Of a stretch of DNA of 64,000 bases, positions 1 to 11,061 are shown piece after piece. This DNA is from Karstenula rhodostoma CBS 690.94 (lineage: Eukaryota > Ascomycota > Dothideomycetes > Pleosporales > Didymosphaeriaceae): contig MU001510.1 of NCBI GenBank assembly GCA_010093485.1, forward strand, positions 699,709 to 763,708, in the 5' to 3' direction. Both the position numbers and the translations under genes were made by a program. Under the pieces are notes generated by a model. That model did no database searches, was not told the origin of the DNA, and saw only the letters and a list, made by a program, of their open reading frames with translations. Positions within the stretch are counted from its first letter, which is position 1. Every line of letters starts with the position of its first letter.

Positions 1-345
1 ACCATCCGAAGGTAACTGGGCATCTTCAAGGGTAACGCCTTGTGCATAGTGTGCGTATAGCAAATTGCGAGTTTTTTTCTAGCGATAGCCCCCTGCGGCT
101 CGTGACCGGGCATTGGTGGCGGAACGTCCAAGAATCAGCGAGTACTGTGTAGGCTATTCTCCATTAACGGTTTCTTATTTCTTCTGCATTCGACAGACGC
201 GGGAGGATATCCCTGTTCTGTTTGGATCATCAGTAATATAAACGGAATTCAGGAATGTGTAGCGAAATTCTGTTTTTCGCATTCGCTATTTAGCGTTTCT
301 GTCCTCAAACATTTTACAAGACGACAAGGAACAAATATTGCACTG
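1..345. other. Intergenic, upstream of first gene
   Basis: No convincing coding or RNA feature is visible. The stretch precedes the 346-1224 gene and presumably carries its promoter. No clear TATA box or repeat stands out. Confidence 0.4.
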
Positions 346-1224
346 ATGGTTAGATGTGACTGTTTACTCACGACAATGTCAACCGCTGTGCCTCTTGCGA
401 CCGTATTCCGGTTCTTTGAGCCTTTCCGCGACAACATCCTTCGGATGCTCCTCCCATCCGAGATATCAACGCTGCTTTCTGTATTGAACACCACTGTCTC
501 TGAATGGGAAAGATCTAAACACATGGATATTATGTATGAGATATTTCAAGACATCGGCGAGCTGAGTAGAATTCAGGACCTAGGCCTCACGATACGAATT
601 TTTGGCTCCGACTTACATTTGCTGGACATGAAGATTCGAGATCCAGAGAGAATCATTGGAAACCATCGAAAATTTTCCATATTTGTTCTGATCAGTGGAC
701 ATTCCGAAGATGGCTTTCCCACGCTAAATAAGGATTTTCGAAGCACTCTTGGGAACGCGGATGCAAAAGGCCTGAGTACCGACTTCTACCAACACCTGCC
801 AGGAAAGATCGCAGACGACATTACTTTACTGTCCAGGTGGATGCTCTGCACTCCGCATCCTACGGGTAGTCTGCCAGGCATGGTCCCAGGCTGGATTCCC
901 ATGTTCAACACACATGGCCACATCTCGCTCCGTACTTACATATCGGATTATAACGGGTACAAGAGCAGGATACTCCATATGGATAGAACTCTTACCAAAA
1001 GGATGTTTGGTCACCAAAATCTCCTGGCGCATGTATCTAGCCTGGAAGCAGTTTGTTATCTTCTCGAGGGCAACACGCGGCGCAAACTCCATGTCACAGG
1101 TCGTACAACACTAAACACATTGCGAGATGTATATATTCCTTCACAGGAGGTCAATTCAGGAGGATACGTCATCGTCAACTCTATTCAACCCCTCAACTCA
1201 GCCATCATACTTCATTTACCTTAG
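346..1224 (+). CDS. Hypothetical protein, F-box-like N-terminus
   Basis: An uninterrupted 292-codon reading frame from ATG to TAG; a second in-frame ATG lies at 376. Residues about 24-50 (FEPFRDNILRMLLPSEIS) resemble the degenerate F-box-like leader of many fungal orphan proteins, in which a leucine-rich LPSEI segment is followed by amphipathic helices. There is no signal peptide or membrane segment, and I see no catalytic motif. If the F-box reading is right it would recruit a substrate to an SCF ubiquitin ligase, but that rests on weak local similarity. It is the only intact gene before the decayed HET gene. Codon use looks normal, so I treat it as real, with function unassigned. Confidence 0.55.
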   Translation: MVRCDCLLTTMSTAVPLATVFRFFEPFRDNILRMLLPSEISTLLSVLNTTVSEWERSKHMDIMYEIFQDIGELSRIQDLGLTIRIFGSDLHLLDMKIRDPERIIGNHRKFSIFVLISGHSEDGFPTLNKDFRSTLGNADAKGLSTDFYQHLPGKIADDITLLSRWMLCTPHPTGSLPGMVPGWIPMFNTHGHISLRTYISDYNGYKSRILHMDRTLTKRMFGHQNLLAHVSSLEAVCYLLEGNTRRKLHVTGRTTLNTLRDVYIPSQEVNSGGYVIVNSIQPLNSAIILHLP

Positions 1225-1289
1225 ATCTTATAAGGAGGAGTGGAATGAATGGAAACAATATGAAGTCAATGTTCCATGCTAGATTTTCA

Positions 1290-1955
1290 TACTATGATAG
1301 GTCTATCGGCCTTAGATACACCAGCGCGTAGTGGTACACAACGGCTGAGGTTGCTGGCCCCTAGTGCTTCCACACAGAACATGTAGACCAGTGAATAACG
1401 AAATTGCCGAGACTCTCCTTCCCATGTGGGCATGCCCAATGTACGATCGGTCGCTGGCTCAACGTTGAACACATCTGTCAGAAGAACATAGCATCTGGCT
1501 GCCTGTCGATCGCGTGAACGTGCTGTTGATGGTGGTCCGTGGACCTGGTAATGGTGAAGTCCGGTAACTGTGGATCTACGTGATATCTCTGTGTTAGAAT
1601 GCGATCGCGATAAGCATTGGCGCAAATACCGGCGGGGGCGATGAACTCTGGTACACGTCTTGCTCAACCTCAACAAGATGTATGGCTCCTACGCTACTTC
1701 TGGAGTTGATCGCATGCTGAAGATCTGCTTTGTTGATGCAGCACGTGCCCATCCAGAAGTGTCGCAGGCCGTCTCGCTGAGCCTGTTGTGCGCAGAACCT
1801 GATCTTGTCAAAACCAGCCTTGTCGCTTCCATCGTCGAAGGTGGCCTCGGCCAGGTATGCGAGAGTATAGCGTTGGCGGGCACGTTGCCGGCGCCCATCA
1901 AATTCTCCGTGAGCGTGATCGTGCCGTCATGTTGTATCTCGAGCAGACGTATGCC
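1290..1955 (-). pseudogene. HET-domain (heterokaryon incompatibility) pseudogene
   Basis: Conceptual translation of the minus strand gives the ordered signatures of a HET domain: IRLLEI...DGTITLTENL, then AILSHTW near 1865-1885, then KAGFDKIRFCAQQAQRDGL and FWMGTCCINKADL near 1715-1810, then ARCYVLLTDV near 1480-1510. The pieces lie in different frames, with a shift right after AILSHTW, a disrupted WxDTCCI motif and stops in the tryptophan-rich tail. The expected ATG before RLLEI reads ATA; on the other strand this is CA to TA, the RIP signature. In intact proteins the HET domain triggers cell death on non-self recognition. Here it cannot be made as one chain. No NACHT or repeat domain can be recognised around it. 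Confidence 0.75.
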
Positions 1956-3391
1956 GTGGTGGACGTACTCCGGTCCTCCGTCGCATCAGGCTGGACTGTA
2001 TGGAAGCGCTAGGGCCTGTCGGATTGTTGGTCTGATCGTTTGCGCTCTCGTGTGCCGCTGTTAATAGGTGCCGGCATGTGCATGCACACATGTCGATTGC
2101 CTCGCTTTAATGAGCATCAGGGTGGGATATGGTGGCATTGATCAATGAGTTGCGCTAGGAAGATGCTCATCTGACAGAACGTGACGTGGCTAAAGAATGC
2201 TAGCATGCGTCTTGGCACATCCATAGCGCGGGTGTATAAGCGCCCCAAGCCCTCTCGTCGAAACACAAAAGACTGTCTGTATCTACCAACCGCAGGACCC
2301 AGTTCTAGCCATGCGAGGTCGATCTCGGCCATAAGACTGTAGTTGGCGCGCAATGTATGCGGATCGCCACCCCCGGTCGACACAACGGAAAGATTCGTCC
2401 ACTTCCGAGCCGATGACTACCCAGCCCAGATTTGTATGAGACGGTCCCCGATCGATCCTCCGGCCCCGATTTGCACCAAGCGCGAAGCGTAGAGCGCCCA
2501 CGCACAAGTCCTACTGCAGGCCACGACCGTCACGACGGTGCGCACAGCAACAACGGGCATAACAAGGGGTGGGCGCAGTCAAGGGTTACTTGAACAGGAC
2601 TCGAAGTCATGTGCATCTTGATTATGATGCAGCTCCTAGGATGACCATCCGCTACAACGAGAATTTCATTCGATCAACGGTATTAGATACACGAATCTAT
2701 GGGTGGTGATGATTGCCCCGTATTCATTGGCTCATTGAATGCCTCCCTCCATTGCGAAGTGTCCATACACCTAACGTACGGTTCCGAGCCAACCCACTCT
2801 TCCCGGAATCTTTCGTAATCGCTGCTGCCGTTGACGATGTTTAACAGTGCACAAGAAGTTGACGTGCTGCCCACGCATTGCCTAAAGTATGTCAACACTG
2901 GAATGTGTTTGGAATAAGCCACCTACCACTGCACGACCATGGGACCATTCGGTGCGCTGCATGGGACTTGAGAATATGCAATTTGGTCACCAGCACAATC
3001 TTTAGGTACTACGCGAGCCGATACAGGGAGATAGATGGGATCGGCGAAATTGAACATAATTTCACAAGTTGAATTGCGCGAGTTGAACAGGCTGGCAGGG
3101 TTAGCAAGCTTCTACTTTGGTGTGCTAGACTCCCTACTGGAACTCCAAGACATTTCCTGCTGTGATGTTGGTGATTGGATTGACAAGGCAAGGTAATGAT
3201 CGTTCGGAAGGAGGCCATTGTTGCGCACGTGACGCTATCGAAAAACAAAGCATAAGGGTTGTCCTCTTCATTGTCGGTATTGACTGGAACTCTCTCTGTG
3301 AAGAATCAGTATATATTCATCATTGCATGTGGAGCAAAAGTGGGAAACATAAGCTGTAGTCCAAATTCTGAGTTCCTTATCAGCAAACTGA
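1956..3391. other. Gene-poor stretch next to the HET pseudogene
   Basis: Only short overlapping reading frames on both strands, none with a recognisable domain or consistent intron structure. The part adjoining 1955 could hold eroded promoter sequence of the HET pseudogene. I see no RNA gene. Confidence 0.4.
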
Positions 3392-4006
3392 ATGTCCACA
3401 GTTGGAAGTCGAATGTCAAAATCGAGAATTGGTACCCGTGTTTGGCAGCCGCGCTACCTTATAGCTATGGGCGGCTTAGCAATGGAACCTCACAATGCGG
3501 TAATGTCGTACCCAAGCCTTCTTCCAGATAGCAACTCACAACAAGCCTACGTCACCTTCTCTGTGCCGAGTTACAAGGTTGCCCGCAAAATCATCCAGCA
3601 TTCTGAGAATAACGAGAACTTGCGATTGCAAATATCAGGAAAAATCCTGGGAAAGTTGCTGACCGAGCTCGCGATGATTTTTGAGCGATGTGATATTGAG
3701 ACTTTTCTTATTGAAAGGCATCATGAGTTACGCGTTCGGCTGTTCGCGCCAGTGAATCTGCCTTTGGGAACGTCACTGTGTAGGACTCTAAGTACGAGCA
3801 TGAGCGATCACCAAGTCCCAGAATCCAACTCCATAATACGCAGGCCATCTCCGTCTGAGCAAAGTGCTGGGCTTGGAGATACTCGATTGGGATTCAAATC
3901 CGCGCGGGAATTTTGCGGATGGACACGTGCCAGATTTGGCGTAAAATTCAAAGCAATGATTCGGAGTCATTTAGATACTGTTCACGAAGAGGTATCGGAA
4001 TCTTAA
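3392..4006 (+). CDS. Hypothetical protein
   Basis: A 204-codon frame from ATG to TAA. The N-terminal third (up to about residue 30) looks poor, while residues about 45-130 have the composition of a folded, helix-rich protein (for example KILGKLLTELAMIFERCD). The C-terminus is basic. No known domain, signal peptide or membrane segment is seen. The true start may be the ATG near residue 27 or 38, and an upstream exon cannot be excluded. The frame could be a relic; I keep it as a low-confidence gene because the frame is long for this AT-rich context. Confidence 0.35.
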   Translation: MSTVGSRMSKSRIGTRVWQPRYLIAMGGLAMEPHNAVMSYPSLLPDSNSQQAYVTFSVPSYKVARKIIQHSENNENLRLQISGKILGKLLTELAMIFERCDIETFLIERHHELRVRLFAPVNLPLGTSLCRTLSTSMSDHQVPESNSIIRRPSPSEQSAGLGDTRLGFKSAREFCGWTRARFGVKFKAMIRSHLDTVHEEVSES

Positions 4007-4133
4007 AGCACTACAGGGGTCTATGGCTTTGTATGAGCATATTGAGTGCAGAATATATGATTTTGATGATAGGGATTGATAATAAAAATGATAAGCATTT
4101 CACTAGAGCTACATAATCCGCCAAAAATCAACC

Positions 4134-4835
4134 TCACATTCCTACCATTGCCAGGGGTATTACCCAAAATAGGAGCGATAAGATGTGCGTAGACCTATGA
4201 GCGTCATTAGAGAGCTCCGGCGTGATCAGCGTCGAGGTAGGCTTCAGGCCCCCGGAAATACTCCCACTAGCAACCATCTTAGGAAGCCCTGAAGAGAGTG
4301 GCAATTTGCTACAGCTCTTGGGCTTAGGTGTTGGTGCAACGATGACAGTATCAGATGGTTGTGTGTTGTTGCTAGATCCGTAATGCTTGCCAGCTGGATT
4401 GATACTAAAGATCATACCAGAGTGACAGTGCGATATGGGGATTGTCTGTGCACAATAAAACCATTCCGGGCGGTCAGATTCGACCAAATAGTCTACTATA
4501 AATGCACCACTCTCGTTGTAGGGGTTATGCTGTTGGAAGCCCGTGTCAAATATAGAAGCATTAGAGCATGGGTGAGCGAAAGAGCTTTGGGTGAGAGTGT
4601 GATTGAGACCTAGGAAATCGAATCGAAGTGTTGTGCCGGGAGTAACAGTAAGAGAGCTTGGATTAAAAACCAAGTCTCCGGCAGCCCCTACTACGATCTC
4701 TACAATCTGAGATGAAGAGACGTTCGTGGGTGCAACTTCGCCTGAGGCTGTTGACTGCCAATTCGGACCAAAAGAAGATGAAGCTGTCGAGTTCCAGCCT
4801 CGACCAAACAAGGGAACGCTTTGGAGAGAATACAT
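4134..4835 (-). CDS. Cupredoxin-like, serine-rich cell-surface protein
   Basis: A 233-residue frame. Residues about 45-155 follow the fungal extracellular cupredoxin pattern: FNPSSLTVTPGTTLRFDF, GLNHTLTQSSF (first copper histidine), a cysteine in WFYCAQT, and SHCHSGMIFSINP carrying the cysteine/histidine/methionine ligands. A Ser/Thr/Pro-rich linker follows (about 160-215), and the chain ends in a hydrophobic stretch (ILSLLFWVIPLAMVGM) typical of a GPI-attachment signal. The protein would sit on the wall or membrane and bind copper or act in redox chemistry. Odd point: the N-terminus at this ATG is not a good signal peptide, so an upstream exon or different start is possible, although no clean splice solution was found. 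Divergent from the orphan gene at 5077. Confidence 0.8.
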   Translation of the reverse strand: MYSLQSVPLFGRGWNSTASSSFGPNWQSTASGEVAPTNVSSSQIVEIVVGAAGDLVFNPSSLTVTPGTTLRFDFLGLNHTLTQSSFAHPCSNASIFDTGFQQHNPYNESGAFIVDYLVESDRPEWFYCAQTIPISHCHSGMIFSINPAGKHYGSSNNTQPSDTVIVAPTPKPKSCSKLPLSSGLPKMVASGSISGGLKPTSTLITPELSNDAHRSTHILSLLFWVIPLAMVGM

Positions 4836-5076
4836 GCTTTACAGCGAGAGATAATTGCTCCCATCGTGTATATATACAAGGGAAAGGCTAAGCGTTGCTT
4901 TACGGTTTTTGATATTTGGAACCGATTCTTCGTTTTCCATAGCATATCACTTTCTTGAAATCGAGTTCCGGCTTATATAGCCCAGTGTTATTCATATAAA
5001 AGCCCCAAAGCAAACAAGATTGGGCTTCAGATCGATTACAACGAGCCACCAAACATTACAGCTTTCAAATAACACG

Positions 5077-7158
5077 ATGAGTCAGAACACTACCAACAAT
5101 CAGACAACAAACCTTGGGTCTGGAGCTCACAACGTGAATACTTCACCAAACATGGAAGACGCCTCTGCAGGAAGAACAGTAGACCCCCAGGCTCTGCGGC
5201 CGTTTGAAGATGAACCCACACTCAAAGCACGGGAACCTGTCTTTGAAGTGATGAGACGGGCCTGGAATACAGATGAGAAGGTGGAAGAGTTGTTGGATGA
5301 GCTTACACAACCATTACTGATCTATAACGAGCAATGCAGAGAGATGACGAGTTACAATATCCCACCAGGAGAGTCAGTGCTCATCCTGAAACTTATAAAT
5401 GGGCTTGCGGTGATGCGAAAAGATCATACAAGCATGGAACTGAGCAAAGAGGAATTCAACAAATTCTTCAAGCGTATCCTCATGCTCTATAAATATCTGA
5501 GTGGATACCGGATCGCATGGTGGCACGTGACACCACTCGACCACCATAAGCAGATCATGGAACTGCTTACACATGAATCAAACGAAGCACATCGTTCTGA
5601 AAAGTACCTCGAGCTTCTGTATGCACTATTGGCTCCAGCAGCAAATCAAACCCCTCTTGTCAACCGTTTTGTTGGAGCGGCAGAAAGTCTGATTATGCCC
5701 CGCGACACGAGTCTAGAACGCAAAGACTTAACGGAAATCTTGGATGCGATTTGGAATACCGACCAAGAGATTCGGAAGGTCAACCAAGGCCTGAACCGCC
5801 ATCCTGAAGACCATACCTTTCCCTGGCAACACCTCAGAATGTTTGCATTCCAGGGTCGTTCGGTCGAGTTATTCTACAGTCTATTTCTGTTGCAGTCCTC
5901 CCGGACTCAGGAATTGGGCGGTTCCCTGCTAAGTATGGGCTTTAATCCAAAGGTACTAGGCGAAAAATGGAAAAGCGACATGGAGCGTAATGCACTTGGT
6001 GTGAAAGACTCCGCCCAATTACAGGGAACACAACAAATCTTTCAAGCACTGAAAGAGCATTACGCGGACAATAACACACAGCTCCAATTCGTCAACCTCA
6101 ACAGCAACCCACAACAACCTCCTCGACCCGAACCTCCAGAGGAGTCCAACTCTGGGTTAGCTTCTAGGCCAATGTCTGTAGAGGTCGTAGATGTAGATTC
6201 TGGATTTGTCATTCCGCAGACTCCGCATGAAGCTGGTCCTGGAAATATCAATCCTACCGAGGATGAACCAGCACTTGTATCCTTGGAACAGAAAAGTATG
6301 TATCCGGAAGGTGTGCCCATTGTCACCGTGGCTTGGGGCCGCTTGAGGAATTCTATATTCTATATCAACAGAATAGGGTTTCCGGGGGGATACGCTTACC
6401 GCCGAGACAACGATTACATACCTGACCCAAACGACCGCAACCGCTGGTCACAGGACGGGAGTGGAGGTCTTAAAAGCAAAGATAGCATCTTTTACGACAG
6501 ATTTGGGGAAAAGAAACGGGATGATCAATCGAAAGTGTATACGAAGCGGCATATGGGAGCTATTTACGGGGTTGTGCTCGACGTAGCCAGGAACGGTGGT
6601 ACCGATCAAGCGTTATCCCGACTCGATCCGAACGTGCCAATCGACGAAAGGGGTCGTTATGATCCTACTCCAATATTGACTGGCTGGAAAATGGACAATG
6701 GTACCATTGTAAAACGGTGGGAGACGCGAGCATGCTTTCGAGAACGAATATCCCACCAAGCGGACAAGATCATATTCGATGCGGCAGTGAAGCAAGAGGA
6801 TAACTATGACAATGTAACTAGACGAAGCCGCACACCGTCCGAGGGTCTTGTTAGTGAGCAAATGCGAGCCATTCGTATGCAATCGGTTCAGCCTCGAGCT
6901 CAGCAAGCGGCAGCGGTCGCTCCTCCCAGATCTGTCATTCCTTCAATCGAAACCGTTTCCCCTGAAGCGGAAGGTTCGCATGCGCGCATAACCAACACAA
7001 TCCCACCGCCGACACAGGCTGCACCGGTACTCTCCACTCCACCAGTGTCACAGGCGTCACCGGACATAAACCAGTTGATGGCAATACTTCCTACTCTGCA
7101 CGCAGATGTCCAGAAGCAAGTCCTCAATCAAATGTTCCCATCTCTTCACCTTTCCTGA
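5077..7158 (+). CDS. Large hypothetical protein (693 aa)
   Basis: A long intronless frame; the ATG at 5077 follows a plausible leader. Residues 1-60 are Asn/Thr-rich and disordered. Residues about 65-330 look alpha-helical with many charged residues. Residues about 345-420 are Pro/Glu-rich. A second ordered block (about 425-590) contains VAWGRLRNSIFYINRIGFPG and a charged segment. The tail (about 610-690) is Pro/Ala/Val-rich and ends in a short helix (DINQLMAILPTLHADVQKQV). I recognise no domain. There is no signal peptide or membrane helix, so a cytosolic or nuclear location is likely. Its length, steady codon use and lack of stops make it a real gene. Confidence 0.75.
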   Translation: MSQNTTNNQTTNLGSGAHNVNTSPNMEDASAGRTVDPQALRPFEDEPTLKAREPVFEVMRRAWNTDEKVEELLDELTQPLLIYNEQCREMTSYNIPPGESVLILKLINGLAVMRKDHTSMELSKEEFNKFFKRILMLYKYLSGYRIAWWHVTPLDHHKQIMELLTHESNEAHRSEKYLELLYALLAPAANQTPLVNRFVGAAESLIMPRDTSLERKDLTEILDAIWNTDQEIRKVNQGLNRHPEDHTFPWQHLRMFAFQGRSVELFYSLFLLQSSRTQELGGSLLSMGFNPKVLGEKWKSDMERNALGVKDSAQLQGTQQIFQALKEHYADNNTQLQFVNLNSNPQQPPRPEPPEESNSGLASRPMSVEVVDVDSGFVIPQTPHEAGPGNINPTEDEPALVSLEQKSMYPEGVPIVTVAWGRLRNSIFYINRIGFPGGYAYRRDNDYIPDPNDRNRWSQDGSGGLKSKDSIFYDRFGEKKRDDQSKVYTKRHMGAIYGVVLDVARNGGTDQALSRLDPNVPIDERGRYDPTPILTGWKMDNGTIVKRWETRACFRERISHQADKIIFDAAVKQEDNYDNVTRRSRTPSEGLVSEQMRAIRMQSVQPRAQQAAAVAPPRSVIPSIETVSPEAEGSHARITNTIPPPTQAAPVLSTPPVSQASPDINQLMAILPTLHADVQKQVLNQMFPSLHLS

Positions 7159-7364
7159 TAACTGTGCACATCCTGGCTTTATAAGGTGTACGTTATATAG
7201 ATTCCATTTGTCAAGTAAAATTGAGAGTGTGAATGGTCAGCTAGATTTGGAGTTCCGGTCATGTAACTACTTAACACCGTAATGAAAGAATTTCAGTAAC
7301 GTCCCCCCCTACGTAGCCCTATTATCCCCTTCCTCAAGAAACGTCGTCCAATTATTCCGATTAG
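7159..7364. other. Short spacer before the retrotransposon
   Basis: The 3' flank of the orphan gene up to the predicted left edge of the LTR element. The sequence immediately left of the LTR ends ATTAG. No matching target-site duplication is visible to the right of the 3' LTR. Confidence 0.35.
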
Positions 7365-7576
7365 TGGTGCCTGGCCAGATGATCATAGGGATGACGGGCA
7401 TATATATGTGGTCTACAATGATTTCCGACTTCTAGAGGAGGAAATTGTTTCGTGAAAGTGTGTCTCGCGACATTGTGAGGGATGTTGGCGGTAGGCGCTT
7501 CTGTGGCAGCTGGAAGGTGCAGCCGACTACTAGTGCCGCCGCTATATAGGCAACCACAATCCATTACTTTTCAACA
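7365..7576 (+). repeat. 5' LTR of Copia element
   Basis: Begins TGGTG and ends TTTTCAACA. Its last roughly 95 bp (7484-7576) match the 3' LTR closely (GTTGGCGGTAGGCG and onward), while the first part is strongly diverged. Confidence 0.7.
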
Positions 7577-9856
7577 GATTACGAGCCCGGGTTGTCGCCC
7601 ACCGCTGCACCCGTAATACTTCTATTCTCTCTACACGCTCAGCTGCACCACCGCCGCCTCAGCTACCTGCTACAGTCAACGGCTGCGTCACAGCACAGCT
7701 ACCCGCTGACGCCTGAGCCGCTGCCCGCCGCCGTCCGCAGCACCACCTGTGACGCCTGCACCAACCCAGCGACACCCGCTGCGACTGCAGCCGCCACAGC
7801 AACAACACTACGGCTTCACCCACCATGAGCGATTTCTAAGTCGCAAACCCGCCATCAGGCACCTACACTCCTTCGGTATCAAGGCGTACGTACACATACC
7901 ACAAGAAGCCCGCAAGCCTGGCACGAAGCTCCTACACCGCGCCGAAGCCGGCGTATTTGTTGGGTATGAACGCGACACGAAAACCGCACACGTATACATA
8001 CCAGACCAACACGCTGTACTCAATCTTTCGCCTCATGGAAAGCTCCGCCGTACTTCAGCCACGCGGCGGGTGACACCGTCCCTAGCATGCCGTGGACCGA
8101 GCAACGAAACCACCCGCAAACGTGCCACTGGACCTCCGCCACGCCAAAGACGACCTGGCGGACGTGGAGGACACACCAGTCTCGCCGTTTGCAACGCCAC
8201 ACGCACGAAGGACGGCGTCCAATATACCGCCGCCCGAAACCAGACCGGTGGCACCATCCATACCCGCCGCTGGACCTTCGCACGGCGGCTCAAACGCAGG
8301 ACCCTCTCACCAAGCACGTCGACGCGCCGCCGCGACGCATGCGCTCTGCGACAGTTCCACACCAACTTCAGTCACGTCAGTCACGACGACACGCTTTGGA
8401 CGCTAAGTCAAGCCAATATAGAAGGCACGCGACGCGCAAAACAACGCTCACATCGCCAATATCACAGAACCGAGTGACTCGATTCTGTACCCGCCGCCCG
8501 ATCAACTGACAGCGGTAGAAATCTACGCGTACGCCGCCACCGCTATTGGCGATGAGACACCGCGCACGTATTACGAAGCAATAAACGAGACCAATGCCCC
8601 GCTATGGCGCCCGCCCATCGCACACAAAATACAAGCTCACGAGCTCAACGAAACATACGTCATCCTGGATATAGAAGATCTCCCGGCTGGTGCCACATTG
8701 GTCGGGACAAGGTGGGTATTTGATACTAAGAGGAACGAACAAGGCAAGATTGTGAAGCGAAAGGCACGCCTCCACTGCGGCGGCTTTTAACCCTTGCGTT
8801 TTCACCCCAAGGACCTTGTCCTCGGCGTTTACGTCGACGATGTCTTGATGGCTGGCACGCCCAAAGCTATAGCGGCCTTCATGAAGGCAGCCGGCGACCG
8901 TTTCCGAATAAAGGACCTTGGCAGGCCCAAATTGCTACTTGGCCCGGAATTCGACTACGACGATGACAACCGCCGCGTATATCCAGCGGACATATACAAA
9001 GGCCCTGCTACGGCGATACGGCATGCAGAACTGCAATGGCTGAAAGACGCCGCTGGACCCGAACCACTTTCCGCAGCAGTCGTCCGACGAGCCAGTCGAA
9101 CCGAATCGACCGACTCGCGTCGGATCTGTCAACTTCCTAGCCATCGTCTCACGACCCGACCTGTCCTACACGGTGAGTATGCTTAGGTCATACAACTCCA
9201 ACCCGTCCGAACAACACGCATGGCTCGCTGCACAAGTACTTCGATACATCTAAAGCACTCGCGACGCCCGTATTGAGGTCTCTAGCAATACAGGCACCTG
9301 GCAACTATGTACACTGACGCCTCGTTCGCTACTGATCCTGACAACGCCAAATCGTTCTCTGGCTATGTGTTCAAAGTCAACGGCTCGACATTGGCATGGT
9401 CATCAAAGCGTTACGGCTTCATACGCAGCCGCGTACCTCGTCTGGTCTCGACTTGCGATCACCGAGCTGGTTTCTGCTGCCACTGGGACATGTAATTGGC
9501 GGTACAAGCTACTGGTCGATAATCAACCCGCCATCGCCCTCATCTAGGACTCCAATATCAGTGCTCGCTCGAAGCATATCAATGTACACTATCACTTCGT
9601 ACGTAAGAGGCACCACAAAGGCGAGTATAAAATCAAGTACGTAGCGTCTAGCAACAACCTCGCGGACATGTGCACAAAGGCGCTCCCGTTGCCCACCTTC
9701 ACGAAGCTTATAGACGGCGTCCGAACCGCCACTAGCGATTGACGCAGCGGACCAAAACTGACGCCCTCGTTTCAAGTCACTCGATATTGATTCAGCGACC
9801 CGCCGATCAGCGGTCCATACGGCGGACATAACAATGGAGGTAGACATCAAGGACCA

Positions 9857-10079
9857 TGGTGACCCGCCACAATGGTTAGGGGCTGGCGGCTACTATTAAA
9901 GGACCTACAGATTGCATGTTTATGCTCTTGTATGATATATTCACACTGGCACCGCCAGCTGGGAGGACTGTTGGCGGTAGGCGCCTCTGTGGCAGCTGGA
10001 AGGTGCAGCCGACTAGTGCCGCCGCTATATAGGCAATCCGACGCGGGTAAACAATCCATTACTTTGTTCCTTTTCAACA
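9857..10079 (+). repeat. 3' LTR of Copia element
   Basis: Begins TGGTG and ends TTTTCAACA. It matches the 5' LTR over its 3' half, with small insertions after the CTATATAGGCAA segment and within the ATTACTTT tract. Confidence 0.7.
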
Positions 10080-10113
10080 AGGGACGTCAACCACTTGAGC
10101 AGTTTATCATTGA

Positions 10114-10842
10114 TTATGTATCTTCTGAGCCTACATACTGGTCCTCACCTCGCTCGTCTTCTTCCTTTGCGTTAGCAAGCGGGACGTCAATCTGATCCTC
10201 TCCCTGTTCTTGGAAGAGGGAATTCTCATGGTGGGGAAGCTGATCCGTGGCCTGACTAATAATATTAACTCCTTGGGCAGCATTCCCAACAGCCATACGG
10301 TTATACTCGGCTGAGCGCTGACAAAAAGCGACAGCGAGAGCATTGTACGCTGCTATCCAATTATACACATCTTTTTCAAGCCTGTGCTTGGCGACTTCGA
10401 GATGCCGACAGTAGTGTACGGCGTCTAATCGCTTCTGTTCAGTTGCATGTAGCATTTCTTTCGAAATTTTGTGAGCTTCGATTTCTGTTTTGAGAAGCAT
10501 AGCGATAGCCGATGACTGGTCGTTATGAGGCGGCAGGAGCCATGAAGTGGTCGTCCGACTGGCTACCTCGGAAGGCCAAGCAGTGCCTGGCAGCGAAGGG
10601 TTGATCTCGCTATTGGAAGTTGGCGCCACAGCAGGCGGCGAGGATGAGATGCCCAGCCCTGTGGCCGTGCAGGGTGATGACTCATCTTCGGTCTCCATGA
10701 CGCAAAACGGCGGGGCTGGCGTTAGTGGCGGGGCTTCCTTGGCAGGTCGTTTGGGCCGCAACGGGGGAAGGGAAGCATAGCGAAGGGTAGTAGAGCGTAC
10801 CATGTCTTTGTACAAGAGGATGTGCGTTGCAACTGCCAACAT
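10114..10842 (-). CDS. Hypothetical protein with helical C-terminal half
   Basis: A 242-codon frame from ATG (10842); an in-frame ATG at 10803 is an alternative. Residues about 25-110 are Pro/Ser/Ala-rich and disordered. Residues about 112-190 form a charged helical segment likely to be a coiled coil (MLLKTEIEAHKISKEMLHAT and onward). The tail is very acidic. No domain is recognised and no signal peptide is present. It ends 35 bp from the 3' LTR of the Copia element, so its 3' region may have been shaped by that insertion. It is divergent from the pseudokinase gene at 11062 and may share its promoter region. Confidence 0.55.
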   Translation of the reverse strand: MLAVATHILLYKDMVRSTTLRYASLPPLRPKRPAKEAPPLTPAPPFCVMETEDESSPCTATGLGISSSPPAVAPTSNSEINPSLPGTAWPSEVASRTTTSWLLPPHNDQSSAIAMLLKTEIEAHKISKEMLHATEQKRLDAVHYCRHLEVAKHRLEKDVYNWIAAYNALAVAFCQRSAEYNRMAVGNAAQGVNIISQATDQLPHHENSLFQEQGEDQIDVPLANAKEEDERGEDQYVGSEDT

Positions 10843-11061
10843 GCATTAAGTTATTATAGCAGCATTCATTGCGACAAGCGCTTAGGGATACCGACATGGT
10901 GTTTTTTTGTTTTCTATTTTTTCGGTTTCGCATTCGAAAAATGGGAACCCGAGTATCATCGCGAGCAGCGACGCCAGAAGGGCATCTACTTCGGTGTTGT
11001 TCATTGAAATGGATGGCGCCCAGTTCAACCTTCGCATCATTCTCATCTCAGATCTTCCATT

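Larger units (their letters stand above)
7365..10079 (+). mobile_element. Ty1/Copia LTR retrotransposon, deletion derivative
   Basis: Two direct LTRs (7365-7576 and 9857-10079) start TGGTG and end CAACA. Between them the Copia order integrase-RT-RNase H survives in fragments: integrase tail at about 7800-8025 (FGIKAYVHIP, GVFVGYE), N-terminal RT at 8590-8795 (WVFDTKRNEQGKIVKRKARL), the YVDD catalytic block at 8794-9050 (VYVDDVLMAG, RIKDLGRPKLLLG), RNase H at 9301-9480 (YTDASFATDPDNAKSFSGYV), and the C-terminus at about 9545-9740 (HINVHYHFV, LADMCTKALPLP). Gag, protease, most of integrase and the middle of RT are missing, and there are frameshifts and stops, so it is dead. At 2.7 kb it is about half the size of an intact element. 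It stays GC-rich, so deletion rather than RIP inactivated it. No target-site duplication is seen. Confidence 0.88.
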
